From: Streptomyces fagopyri
GTDB taxonomy: Bacteria > Actinomycetota > Actinomycetes > Streptomycetales > Streptomycetaceae
DNA length: 64,000 bases
NCBI RefSeq assembly: GCF_009498275.1
Contig: NZ_CP045643.1
Span: 620,001 to 684,000, forward strand
Direction: 5' to 3'
A program made the translations under genes and the position numbers. Below the pieces are notes generated by a model. The model was not told the DNA's origin and ran no database searches. It saw only the letters and a program-made list of their open reading frames with translations. Positions 1-8,251 of this stretch are shown one piece after another. How positions within the stretch are numbered: position 1 is the first letter of the stretch; every line of letters starts with the position of its first letter.

Positions 1-1
1 G

Positions 2-526
2 TCGGTGGGGGCGGCGTACGGGACGCTGGTAGCGGTGTTCCAGCACGGCTGGGGCGCGTCCCTGGTGGGTGCCGAGGGCGTCGGCGCGATCGTCGCCTGG
101 CTGCCCCTGTTCCTGTTCGTGATCCTCTTCGGCCTCTCGATGGACTACCACGTGTTCGTGGTCTCCCGGATCAAGGAGGCGCGGACGCGTGGCCTGAGCA
201 CCAAGGACGCGATCACCCGGGGCGTGGTCACCACGGCGGGCGTCGTCACCGGCGCGGCGGCCATCATGGTCGCGGTGTTCGCCATTTTCGGTACGTTGTC
301 CATGCAGTCCATGAAGCAGATGGGCGTCGGCCTGGCCGCGGCGGTCCTCATCGACGCGACCGTCATCCGGGGGGTCCTGTTGCCCGCGGTGATGGCGCTG
401 CTCGGCGAGCGCAATTGGTACCTGCCGCGCTGGCTGCGGTGGCTGCCGGACCTGGACCACGACGTGATCGCCCTCGCACCTGACCAGGAGCCGTCGCCCG
501 ACGTGGCGGTGCCCGCGCGAGGTTGA
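2..526 (+). CDS. MMPL/RND-family membrane transporter, C-terminal part (5' end outside window)
   Basis: Only the last ~174 residues are visible; the frame is open to the left edge, so the true start lies outside. The fragment holds four or so hydrophobic segments and the family signature of actinobacterial MMPL exporters: a 'FGLSMDYHVF' stretch at about residues 45-54, followed by the RIKEA(R) loop, and an 'LIDATVIRG' motif near the last membrane helix. MMPL proteins are inner-membrane RND-type pumps for lipids or drugs. It ends in a short hydrophilic tail. Substrate cannot be inferred. It is followed 130 bp later by a tRNA gene on the same strand. Confidence 0.9.
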   Translation, partial: SVGAAYGTLVAVFQHGWGASLVGAEGVGAIVAWLPLFLFVILFGLSMDYHVFVVSRIKEARTRGLSTKDAITRGVVTTAGVVTGAAAIMVAVFAIFGTLSMQSMKQMGVGLAAAVLIDATVIRGVLLPAVMALLGERNWYLPRWLRWLPDLDHDVIALAPDQEPSPDVAVPARG

Positions 527-656
527 GGGAGGGCGCGCCGGTGCGGCAGTCACGGGAGGCCGGTGCGTGCCGTCCTTCCGGATCACCAGGCCGCACCCGT
601 CCGTAGCGGAAAATGTCTGCCAGGCCGCTCCGTCTGTCGTACGATGGAACCACCGA

Positions 657-730
657 CGCGGGGTGGAGCAGCTCGGTAGCTCGCTGGGCTCATAACCCAG
701 AGGTCGCAGGTTCAAATCCTGCTCCCGCTA
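657..730 (+). tRNA. Initiator tRNA-fMet (anticodon CAT)
   Basis: The 74-nt sequence folds as a cloverleaf: acceptor strand CGCGGGG against TCCCGCT with discriminator A, D-arm GAGCAGCTCGGTAGCTC, anticodon loop CTCATAA, and T-arm GCAGG-TTCAAAT-CCTGC. Three consecutive G:C pairs (GGG/CCC) close the anticodon stem, and base 1 is unpaired with base 72 (C1 opposite U72). Both are hallmarks of bacterial initiator tRNA rather than elongator tRNA-Met. The CCA end is not encoded (CGA follows). Confidence 0.95.
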
Positions 731-736
731 CGAAAA

Positions 737-769
737 CCCGGCCCCCCGACTTCGTGTCGGGGGGCCGGG
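737..769 (+). terminator. Strong stem-loop terminator after tRNA-fMet
   Basis: A perfect 14-bp GC-rich stem (737-750 with 756-769) closes a 5-nt loop (TTCGT), starting 6 nt after the tRNA discriminator base. It is followed by a CTGTTTGT stretch. It very probably terminates tRNA transcription. The rest of the 734-1063 gap shows nothing else recognisable. Confidence 0.85.
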
Positions 770-1063
770 GCTGTTTGTGGCGCCGCTGCACCATCGGAAG
801 TGGAACACGCACGTCACCGACAAGCAGCTCAACCTGCCGGTGGCCAGGACTAGCGCCGTCTGTACCCGCCCGCGGCATCCGGACGACGGGAGCCGCAGGA
901 ACGCGCGGGCGTCATCGAGGGCGCCGAGTGCCGGCCCGTACACGTCCGACGAGTCCCCTTCCGCGCGCCGCCGACGTCTCCGCCGGCGCCAGGGCCTGAT
1001 CGCTGAGTCACCGGCCGGGCGGGTTCGCCGGGTTGGCGGTCGGTGGTCGGTTCGAGCCCTGTG

Positions 1064-1708
1064 TCATTTCCGCCAGAACAGGTGGTGCGCGACGCCGCTG
1101 GCGCTGGGCACGATCTCCAGGTGGAATCGGTCGAGCAGTTCGTCGGGTGTTTTCCAGAGCCGGATCCCGGAACCGAGTTCCACCGGCGCGACCGCCACGT
1201 GCAGGGTGTCGACGAGGTCGGCATCAAGGAACTGCCGGATCGTGCTGACCCCGCCGCCGAGGCGGACGTCCTTGCCCTGCGCCGCCTTCCGCGCCCGTTC
1301 GAGGACCGTGCCGGGGTCGTCGTCGACAAAGTGGAACGTGGTGTCGGAGAGCGTGATCGCCGGGCGAATGTGGTGGGTCATGACGAACACAGGGGTGTGG
1401 AACGGGGGCTCCTCCCCCCACCAACCGAGCCAGTCATGGTCGAGCCAGGGCCCGCGCTGGGGGCCGAACTTGTTGCGGCCCATGATCTCGGCGCCGATGT
1501 TGTGTGCGAAGTCCCGCGTGAAGTAGTCGTCAAGGCCCCGGCTCCCACCGGGGTCCGTGCGCATGGGCCAGCTGGCGGTGGCACCGGCCCAGGCGAACAG
1601 CCGCTCGGGATGGGCGTGCCCGAACGGGCTCTCGAGGGTCTGGTGCTCACCGGCACCGATACCGTCCCTTGAGACGTTGAAATTCATCACTCGCAGTAGC
1701 TGTTCCAC
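1064..1708 (-). CDS. Dihydrofolate-reductase-like (RibD C-terminal domain) protein
   Basis: A 214-residue protein with the layout of the RibD-C/DHFR-like family common in Streptomyces: N-terminal 'MNFNVSRDG' strand, 'AEIMGRNKFGP' near residues 92-102, a glycine-rich 'LGGGVSTIRQFL' nucleotide-binding segment, and a C-terminal 'LHVAVAPVELGSGIRLW' strand. Family members are presumed NADPH-dependent reductases, mostly of unknown substrate. The GTG start at 1708 has a GAGGAG ribosome-binding site a few bases upstream. It is a single gene; the upstream 1709-2050 gap has no gene. Confidence 0.88.
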   Translation of the reverse strand: MEQLLRVMNFNVSRDGIGAGEHQTLESPFGHAHPERLFAWAGATASWPMRTDPGGSRGLDDYFTRDFAHNIGAEIMGRNKFGPQRGPWLDHDWLGWWGEEPPFHTPVFVMTHHIRPAITLSDTTFHFVDDDPGTVLERARKAAQGKDVRLGGGVSTIRQFLDADLVDTLHVAVAPVELGSGIRLWKTPDELLDRFHLEIVPSASGVAHHLFWRK

Positions 1709-2050
1709 GTGTCTCCTCGTCAGGTCCTGTCGCGTCCTTGTGTGGCGAGGTGCCCCACATCAGTACGTCGAACGGCACTCGGCCGGATCGACGGCCGCTG
1801 ATGGTTTTTTTCAAGACGCGCACGGATGGACAGTTCACCCCGCGACCCGCCTGATCACCCACCGACACGTCCAATGCCGCGGCCAGGGTTTCCCCAGGGT
1901 GCCGCGGGCGCCCGTGTGGGGCGAGGCTGTAGCGCCGACGGGACCCTGAGGGATGGGGATGGGCCGGTCCGTGTGGACCGGCCCATCCCTTCTTCGCCGC
2001 TCTGATCCGTTCCGGAGCGGTATCGGTGCGCGAGTGCGATCAGCCAGGGA
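1709..2050. other. Gene-free stretch with one hairpin
   Basis: 342 bp between two leftward genes. Apart from the 15-bp stem-loop at 1956-1989 I see no coding potential and no clear regulatory repeat. It should contain the promoter of the DHFR-like gene. Confidence 0.6.
1956..1989 (-). terminator. Stem-loop terminator below the secreted-protein gene
   Basis: A perfect 15-bp inverted repeat (1956-1970 with 1975-1989) closes a GTGT loop. It lies 61 bp beyond the stop codon of the leftward gene ending at 2051. There is no real U-run, as is usual for Streptomyces terminators. Confidence 0.75.
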
Positions 2051-2635
2051 TCAGTACGCTTCCTCTCCCTGGCCCAGTCCGAGCCCGGTGGTCCAGGAGG
2101 TGAACGAGACGCCTGCCTGGTAGATCTCGCTGACGCCCGGCGTGTAGAAATACGTGCCGCGGCTGCTGTGGTCGGGCATGCTCAGCGTCATGGAGCTGAC
2201 CTTGAGGGTGTGCTCGGCCGCGTCGGGGATGTTGTAGATCGCGGTGGTGTGCAGCGGGGAGTCGGGCCTCAGTACGAGGGTGCCGCCTCGGCCGTTGACA
2301 GTGACCGGGATGGGCTTGTCCTCGTCGGGAGAGCCCTTGACGGTGATCAGCGGTGTGTCCTTGAGCGTGCAGACCACACCGTCATGGGCGAGCAGCGTCA
2401 GGTCGAAACTGCGCCGGCTGAGGCTGGCGGTGTAGCCACCGAAGTAGAACGAGACGTCGTCCGTGGTGCACGGACGGGGTGCCGCCGCCTTCGCCGCCTT
2501 CGCGGGCGCCTGCCGCGCGGTGGTCCTGCCGGCCGCCGCGCTGTCGCCGATGGTCGCGTTCGCCACCGCCGTACCGCTCAGGACGATGGCGGCGACGGCT
2601 GCCCCGACAGCCGCCGCACGGGAGTTGAGACGCAT
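2051..2635 (-). CDS. Secreted DUF4232-like protein
   Basis: A 194-residue protein starting at the ATG at 2635. GGAGG lies 6 nt upstream, which decides this start over one 18 bases further up. An N-terminal signal peptide (Arg, then an Ala/Val-rich core ending in a TAVANA-like cleavage region at about residues 25-28) and an Ala/Lys-rich linker precede a beta-rich domain. That domain has two cysteines ('PCTTDD' and 'VVCTLKD') and the pattern of DUF4232, a family of actinobacterial extracellular domains of unknown function. It lies 60 bp downstream of the S53 protease gene on the same strand and may be co-transcribed with it. Confidence 0.8.
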   Translation of the reverse strand: MRLNSRAAAVGAAVAAIVLSGTAVANATIGDSAAAGRTTARQAPAKAAKAAAPRPCTTDDVSFYFGGYTASLSRRSFDLTLLAHDGVVCTLKDTPLITVKGSPDEDKPIPVTVNGRGGTLVLRPDSPLHTTAIYNIPDAAEHTLKVSSMTLSMPDHSSRGTYFYTPGVSEIYQAGVSFTSWTTGLGLGQGEEAY

Positions 2636-2695
2636 GAGGTACCTCCACAACACTTAGGGAATCCGTGGCCGACGTGGCCTGGGGGAACGGCCCGG

Positions 2696-4108
2696 TCAGA
2701 ACGCGCCGAGGCCGTGCGGGACGCCGAGACCTGTCGGTCCGTCCCAGCCCGGACCCGCGTTGCACAGGGCGGTGCTGATGCCGGGATACGAGGCGCACTG
2801 GTGGTAGGCCTCGTTGTTGCCGGCCGTGACGTCCGTGAAGTCGGCCTTCGGGGCGCGGTAGAGACTCCCGGGACCGTCGACCGCCGAGAGGTGGCCGGCG
2901 CGGGCGAACAACCCGGCCACGTAGGGCGCCGACGCGCTGGTGCCTCCGGTCACGACCCAGTTGTAGGGGTCGTCGCCGCTGGGCGCGTAGGTGTCGTACA
3001 CGGCCACACCGGTGGCAGGATCGGCGTCCGCGGAGATGTCGGACGCTGCCCGGTGGCCGCCGCAGGCCGATGTGACCGAGGACGGCTGCCCGGTGGCGGC
3101 GGGAAACGCCTGTTCGCAACCGCTGCCCGCGGCGTACCAGGCGGTGGCCTTCCCTCCGTCCGCGGGCAGACTGACACCGCCCACGCTGATCACGGAGGGC
3201 AGCGCGGACGGCCAGGACTGGTGAACGCCGCCGTTGAAGCCCGCGTCGCCCGTGGAGGCGGTGATGGCTACGCCCTTGTGGTCCAGTGCGGTGCGTCGGG
3301 TGCCGTGCGTGTTCTGGACATCGGCGCTGTAGCCGTAGCTGACGCTGACCGCCGACGCGCCCTCGCCCACGGCGGTGTTCACCGCTCGGGCGAAGTCGGC
3401 GGTGGAGACGTCGTTGTCGTCCTGGGCGTCCTGCCACGGAATGGAGATCTCGAGAAGGCGGCAGGAGGGGCAGGCCGCGGAGGCCATGTCGAGATCGAGT
3501 GCCGTCTCGAGCGCGACCTGCTCCTCCAGGTACCGGCCCTGGGTCCCGGTCTGCGGGGCCGGCTGCTTGCCCCCGTCGTAGTTCCTCAGCGTGAGACAGC
3601 CGGAGGCCGTGGTGCAGGCCGGCAGTCCGAACGTCTTGCGGTAGGCGGCGAGATCCTTCTCCAGTGTCGGATAGACACCAGCGTCGATGATGGCGATGGT
3701 CCGTGTGCTCCGGGAGGTGGCGGGCAGCCCGTAGGCCGCCCCCAGTTCGGCCGGGCCGTAGCCGGCCGGTGCGGGCGACCGCAACGGCGTCTTCCCGTCC
3801 GCGTCCTCGGTGACGACCTTCGCGTGACACCGTGGGCAGACAGCCCGTGCCCCGTGGTGGTCGAGCAGCGTTCCGTCCTTCACCTCCTGGTGCAGACGGG
3901 CGACACTCTCACCGGAACTCGCTGTTCCGGTCAGTCGCACGACAGGGGGTTGGGGCGTGCCCGCGTCCGCTGCGGCGGGCACGGCCGCCGACGACGACGT
4001 ATTCGCCGTGAGCATGGCGCACACCAGCACGGTGACCGCTGCTGCCACCCCTGCCACCCGACGTCTCCCGGGCACGCTTCCCGCCCATATCCATCCTCGT
4101 CGTCTCAC
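2696..4108 (-). CDS. Secreted S53-family (sedolisin-type) serine-carboxyl protease
   Basis: A protein of ~470 residues, exported. After a basic region and an Ala/Val-rich hydrophobic signal segment comes the sedolisin catalytic domain. Using the GTG at 4108 as residue 1, E201 and D205 sit in 'ALETALDLD', the oxyanion aspartate is D288 in 'ASTGDAGF', and the nucleophile is S391 in 'GGTSASAP'. Sedolisins are acid endopeptidases, normally with an N-terminal propeptide; residues 45-110 here could serve as a short one. The start is uncertain: the frame stays open to 4198, another GTG lies at 4075, and none has a strong ribosome-binding site. The DUF4232-like gene follows 60 bp downstream. Confidence 0.88.
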   Translation of the reverse strand: MRRRGWIWAGSVPGRRRVAGVAAAVTVLVCAMLTANTSSSAAVPAAADAGTPQPPVVRLTGTASSGESVARLHQEVKDGTLLDHHGARAVCPRCHAKVVTEDADGKTPLRSPAPAGYGPAELGAAYGLPATSRSTRTIAIIDAGVYPTLEKDLAAYRKTFGLPACTTASGCLTLRNYDGGKQPAPQTGTQGRYLEEQVALETALDLDMASAACPSCRLLEISIPWQDAQDDNDVSTADFARAVNTAVGEGASAVSVSYGYSADVQNTHGTRRTALDHKGVAITASTGDAGFNGGVHQSWPSALPSVISVGGVSLPADGGKATAWYAAGSGCEQAFPAATGQPSSVTSACGGHRAASDISADADPATGVAVYDTYAPSGDDPYNWVVTGGTSASAPYVAGLFARAGHLSAVDGPGSLYRAPKADFTDVTAGNNEAYHQCASYPGISTALCNAGPGWDGPTGLGVPHGLGAF

Positions 4109-4269
4109 ATGCACTCGATCCACTCGGTGGGTACACGGTCCGCCACATGTCGAAGGACGAACCACTGACAACCCGTTAACGGAGTTGCCCACGAGCACAG
4201 TTCACGGTTCACCGGTGTCATTTTGTGCAGCGCGGACTTTGGGCCGGCCACGCTGCTCCGGGCGAGGAC

Positions 4270-4711
4270 ATGATCGATCAGCCGGCAGGCGCGCACAGGT
4301 CCTGGGGGTTCGGCTCGGCGGACCGGTGGGGACTCGACCAGCGAACCGGCATCATCACCTGGACGTTCCCCGACAGGACTGCCGGCGCGCCTGCGCGGAT
4401 CCTCGGCAGCCACAGCCCGTCGTCGGAATCCTGGCTGCGGGCTTGGGCCGACGTGAGCGTCCCGCCCGGGACGAGTCGCGACGCGCGCACCGTTCGCGAC
4501 GGGGCCCTGGCCAATGGCCACCCCGCTCTCGCGGAGCCGAAGGCCGAGGCCGACGAGCAGAAGGCAGCCGCTCTCGCGGCACTGGCGGTCCGGAGCGACG
4601 GGCTTCTGTCGAGGGCCCGGTAACGGGTCGAACGCGATCATCACCTTCGGACCGGTCACCCTGACCACCCGCGACGGCAGCACCTCGACGTGCAGGATCG
4701 ATGTCGGCGGG
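4270..4711 (+). pseudogene. DUF6882-like gene interrupted by a frameshift
   Basis: The first frame (4225/4270-4623) encodes a domain resembling DUF6882: 'WGLDQRTGIITWTFPDR', then 'ARILGSHSP..ESWLRAWADVSVP', with the typical Trp-rich core. That frame stops at 4623. The expected family C-terminus ('GATGFCRGPGNGSNAIITFG') continues in the next frame from about 4590 to 4710, so one frame change has occurred around 4580-4600. The second frame runs into the (GGCAGC)n repeat. The N-terminal helix of the family also seems to be missing. Function of the family is unknown. It is probably a decaying gene; a sequencing error would give the same picture. Confidence 0.6.
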
Positions 4712-4727
4712 CAAGGGCCGAGGCGGC

Positions 4728-4779
4728 GGCAGCGGCAGCGGCAGCGGCAGCGGCAGCGGCAGCGGCAGCGGCAGCGGCA
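4728..4779. repeat. (GGCAGC)n hexanucleotide tandem repeat
   Basis: Eight perfect copies plus a 4-base partial copy of GGCAGC. Hexamers keep the reading frame, giving Gln-Arg or Ser-Gly type runs on the plus strand and Cys-Arg on the minus strand. It lies at the end of the broken DUF6882-like gene and 175 bp before the ABC permease operon. Copy number is likely variable between strains. Confidence 0.9.
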
Positions 4780-4953
4780 ATGATCAACTTGCCGGATTTC
4801 GCGCTTCCCTGCCCCGATTCTGTTCATAGAACGCCGATTTTCGGTCACAATCCGGCCAAGCCCGCTCCCCTGCCACTGACCCCGCCGCATCCGATCTGAC
4901 AAGATCACCGAGGGTCTGGGTCATGGAGACGACGGAGTTTCGGGGGAAGCCGG

Positions 4954-7900
4954 GTGACGACGTACGGGGTGCGTTCGGGGCGTGCCACGCTCGTCCTCGT
5001 GAGGGCGCGCGCGCATCGCCTGCTGATCACCGCCGCGCTCGTCACCGTCCTGCTGACCACGTCCGTGCTGGCGGCCCTGGCCGCCTACTCGACCGCGATC
5101 GGCGACGCGGCCCTGCGCCACTCGCTCACCGAGCCGCGCAACGCCGCCGATGCCGCGCTGGTCGTCAAGGCCGAGGTAACGACCGGCGCCCGCCGGGCCG
5201 TCGACACCGCCGTTCGCGACGGAGCGCGCCGGACCTTCGACGGGCTGCCGGTGACCGTGCGGACACTGGTGCGCTCCGGCCCGTACGCCCTGCCCGCGAG
5301 CACGCGCGCCTCGACCGCCCGGCGCGGCGACGACCCCGACCTCACGCACTTCGCGGCGCTCGACTCCACCCAGGTGCGGCTCAGCGAGGGGCGTATGCCC
5401 CGCGCGGGCACGCGGGACGTCGAGGTGGCGTTGCCCGAGACCGCCGCGCGGCGGCTGCGGCTGGCGCCGGGCGCCCGTCTCACCGTCACCGACCGGCTCG
5501 ACGGACCAGCCGTGCGGATCCTCGTCACCGGCGTGTACCGGCCCGCCGACCCCGCCTCCACCTACTGGCTGCTGGACGAACTGGGCGGCAGGGGCGTACG
5601 GACCTCCGCCTTCACCACGTACGGCCCCTTGCTGACGGCGCCCTCCGTCGTCACCGGCGGCCGGCTGAGCCTCGGACCGTCGGCGTGGCTCGCCGGCGCC
5701 GACTTCACGCGCCTCACCGCCGACCGCGTCGACGCCCTGCGCACCGCCGCGCGCACCGGGCCGTCCACCCTTCTCAGACTGCCCACCGGGGACAGCGGCA
5801 AGGGCGGTACGACCGGCAGGGCGACCGCGCGCACCGCCCTCCCCGACGCCCTCGACCGGGTCGAGCGCTCCCTGCTCGTCTCCCGCTCCACCCTGCTGAT
5901 AGTCGCCCTCCAGCTCGCCCTGCTCGCCGCCTGCGCGCTGCTGCTCGTGGCCCGGCTGCTGGCTGCCGAACGCACCGGCGAGACCCGGCTGTTGCGCGCT
6001 CGCGGCGCCTCCCGCGCCGCCCTCGCCGGCCTCGCCGCCCGGGAGGCCCTCCTGCTGGCCGTGCCCGCGCTGCTGATCGCCCCGTGGCTGGCCGGCCCGC
6101 TGATCCGGCTGCTGGCCGAACAGGGGGCGCTGGCCCGGATCGGACTGGAGCTGGAGGTGCCGGCCGGCGGACAGCCCGGGGTGTGGCTGACGGCGGCCGG
6201 CGTGGCGCTGGGGTGCGCGCTGGCGGTGACCCTCCCGGCGGTCGCGTCGACCGGGTTCCGCACGTCCCGCGCCCGCGCCCTGTCCGCTCCCCTGCGGGCA
6301 GGGGCGGACCTCGGGCTGGTGGCGGTGGCCGGGGTCGCCTACTGGCAACTGAACCGCCGTACGTCGGGCGCGGTGAGCGCGGACCTGACCGGTGCCTGGG
6401 GAATCGACCCGCTGCTGGTCGCCGCGCCCGCCCTCGCGCTGCTGGCCGGCGCGGTCCTGACCCTGCGCCTGCTGCCGGTCGCCGCCCGGCTCGTCGAGCG
6501 CCGTACGACGGGCGGGCAGGGCCTGGCCCCGGCGCTGACCGGCTGGCAGCTCAGCCGGCGCCCGGGACGCGGCGCAGGTCCCGTACTGCTGCTCGTCCTG
6601 GCCGTCGCGCTCGGTGTACTGGCGATCGGACAGGGCTCCTCGTGGGAACGCTCGCAGGACGACCAGGCCGACTTCGCGGCGGGCGCGCCGGTACGGGTCA
6701 TGGGCAACGGCCCCGGCGAGCTCGGCCGCACACAGGATTACGGGGCCGTGCCCCACGTGCGTGAGGCCGTCCCCGCCGTACGGACGACCCTGCCGCTGTC
6801 CGGGGGCCGCACGGCGACGGTGCTGGCGCTGGACACCGCGCACGCGGCGGACACCGTCCTGCTGCGCCCCGACCTGGCGCCCGCCCCGGCGAAGCAGCTG
6901 CTGGCGGGGCTGGTTCCGTCCGGTGAGTCGGTGGGCGCGCACGTTCCCGCGGGAGCGACCCGGCTGAAGCTGACGGCGACGCTGCTCAGTTCGGTGCGCG
7001 GCACGGATGGCGCGGCGACCGTGACCCAGACGCTGGAGGACGATCACGGCGTCCCCTACCAGTTGCCGTCCGGCGACCTCCCCGTCGACGGGCGCGCCCA
7101 CACCCTCACTGTTGAACTCCCGCGCGAACACGGGCCGTTGGAACTCACCGGGGTACAGCTCGTACTGCCCGTACCGCCCCGCCACGCCGAACAGCACACC
7201 CTGACCCTCGACGCCCTGACCGCGACGACCGCCACCGGCACGGCACAGCGGGTGCCCCTGCCGGCGGCGTCCTGGACTGCGGTCTCCGACACCTACGGCG
7301 AGGGCGCGGCCGCCCCCGGAACCGCGCCGACCCGCCCGCGCGTCCGCCCCGCCGCGCACCCGACCGTGGTGTACGACACGGGTTACGTCCCGTCCGACCA
7401 GTCCTGGCTCACCCCGTCGCTGGCGCTGCGTATGCAGGTGGCGCAGCCCAGGACCACCGCGGTGGCCGCCCTCGCCACCGACCGTTTCCTCGCCTCCGGC
7501 GGCGCCCGCCCCGGTCAGACGTTGGACCTCACCTTCGAGGGGCAGAACGTGCCCGTGCGCATCGTGCGTGCCGTGCGGCAGCTGCCGACGGCCCAGGGCG
7601 GCGGCGAGTCGGACGGCGGCGCCGTGCTCGTCGATCTGCACGCTGTGAACCGGGTCCTCCAGGCGCGTTACGGGGCCGCCGTCGGGCCCACGGAGTGGTG
7701 GCTGCGGCCGGACTCGCCGTCGGACACCGCGGGCATCGCCTCCGCCCTGCGCGCCCGACCCGACCTCGATCCCGGGCACGTCGTCGTGCGCGACGAGATC
7801 GCCGCCGAGCTGCGCGACGACCCGTTCGGCGCCGCCCCGCAGGCCGCGTTCACCGCGGCGGCCGGCGCGGCGGCGGTCCTGGCCGCGCTCGGGTTCGCGG

Positions 7901-8250
7901 TCAGCGCGGCCGGAGCGCTGCGGGAGCGGAACGCCGAGTTCGCGATCCTGCGTGCCCTGGGCGCCTCACGCCGCCGGCTGGCCGGTGCCGTCGCCGCCGA
8001 GCACGGCGTGCTCGTCGCGCTGGCGCTGGCCGTGGGTACGGGCCTGGGCGTCGCCCTGACCCGAGCGGTGCTGCCGCTCATCGTCCTGACCGGCGTGGCC
8101 ACCCGCCCGGTGCCGGATCTGCTGGTGGAACTGCCGCCGCTGCGGGTGGCCGCCCTGCTGGCGGCCGTGGCCGCCGTCCCGGTCGTCGTCGTGGCGCTGC
8201 TGGCGGTGCGACAGGCCGATCCGGCGCGGGTACTGCGGGAGGGGACGTGA
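4954..8250 (+). CDS. Large FtsX-like ABC transporter permease (MacB/LolE type)
   Basis: A 1098-residue inner-membrane protein with two FtsX domains. Membrane segments lie near residues 22-44 and about 305-445. A second half (about 475-540) has more helices and a large extracytoplasmic region between, and three C-terminal helices (about 965-1090) end in the family signature 'AVRQADPARVLREGT'. FtsX-type permeases are mechanotransducers that work with a dedicated ATPase to export lipids, peptides or antibiotics. The GTG start has a GGGGGAAG site upstream. It is followed 1 bp later by a second permease and then an ATPase, so the three form an operon (4954-12191). Confidence 0.92.
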   Translation: MTTYGVRSGRATLVLVRARAHRLLITAALVTVLLTTSVLAALAAYSTAIGDAALRHSLTEPRNAADAALVVKAEVTTGARRAVDTAVRDGARRTFDGLPVTVRTLVRSGPYALPASTRASTARRGDDPDLTHFAALDSTQVRLSEGRMPRAGTRDVEVALPETAARRLRLAPGARLTVTDRLDGPAVRILVTGVYRPADPASTYWLLDELGGRGVRTSAFTTYGPLLTAPSVVTGGRLSLGPSAWLAGADFTRLTADRVDALRTAARTGPSTLLRLPTGDSGKGGTTGRATARTALPDALDRVERSLLVSRSTLLIVALQLALLAACALLLVARLLAAERTGETRLLRARGASRAALAGLAAREALLLAVPALLIAPWLAGPLIRLLAEQGALARIGLELEVPAGGQPGVWLTAAGVALGCALAVTLPAVASTGFRTSRARALSAPLRAGADLGLVAVAGVAYWQLNRRTSGAVSADLTGAWGIDPLLVAAPALALLAGAVLTLRLLPVAARLVERRTTGGQGLAPALTGWQLSRRPGRGAGPVLLLVLAVALGVLAIGQGSSWERSQDDQADFAAGAPVRVMGNGPGELGRTQDYGAVPHVREAVPAVRTTLPLSGGRTATVLALDTAHAADTVLLRPDLAPAPAKQLLAGLVPSGESVGAHVPAGATRLKLTATLLSSVRGTDGAATVTQTLEDDHGVPYQLPSGDLPVDGRAHTLTVELPREHGPLELTGVQLVLPVPPRHAEQHTLTLDALTATTATGTAQRVPLPAASWTAVSDTYGEGAAAPGTAPTRPRVRPAAHPTVVYDTGYVPSDQSWLTPSLALRMQVAQPRTTAVAALATDRFLASGGARPGQTLDLTFEGQNVPVRIVRAVRQLPTAQGGGESDGGAVLVDLHAVNRVLQARYGAAVGPTEWWLRPDSPSDTAGIASALRARPDLDPGHVVVRDEIAAELRDDPFGAAPQAAFTAAAGAAAVLAALGFAVSAAGALRERNAEFAILRALGASRRRLAGAVAAEHGVLVALALAVGTGLGVALTRAVLPLIVLTGVATRPVPDLLVELPPLRVAALLAAVAAVPVVVVALLAVRQADPARVLREGT

Positions 8251-8251
8251 C

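Noticed and set aside
4720..4783. Gln-Arg or Cys-Arg repeat protein
   Set aside because: Produced by translating the GGCAGC repeat; no independent gene is supported.
4921..7779. Very long leftward open frame (952 codons) opposite the first permease
   Set aside because: Antisense shadow of a high-GC gene: Gly/Arg/Gln-rich with no family pattern, while the plus strand gives a clear membrane protein.
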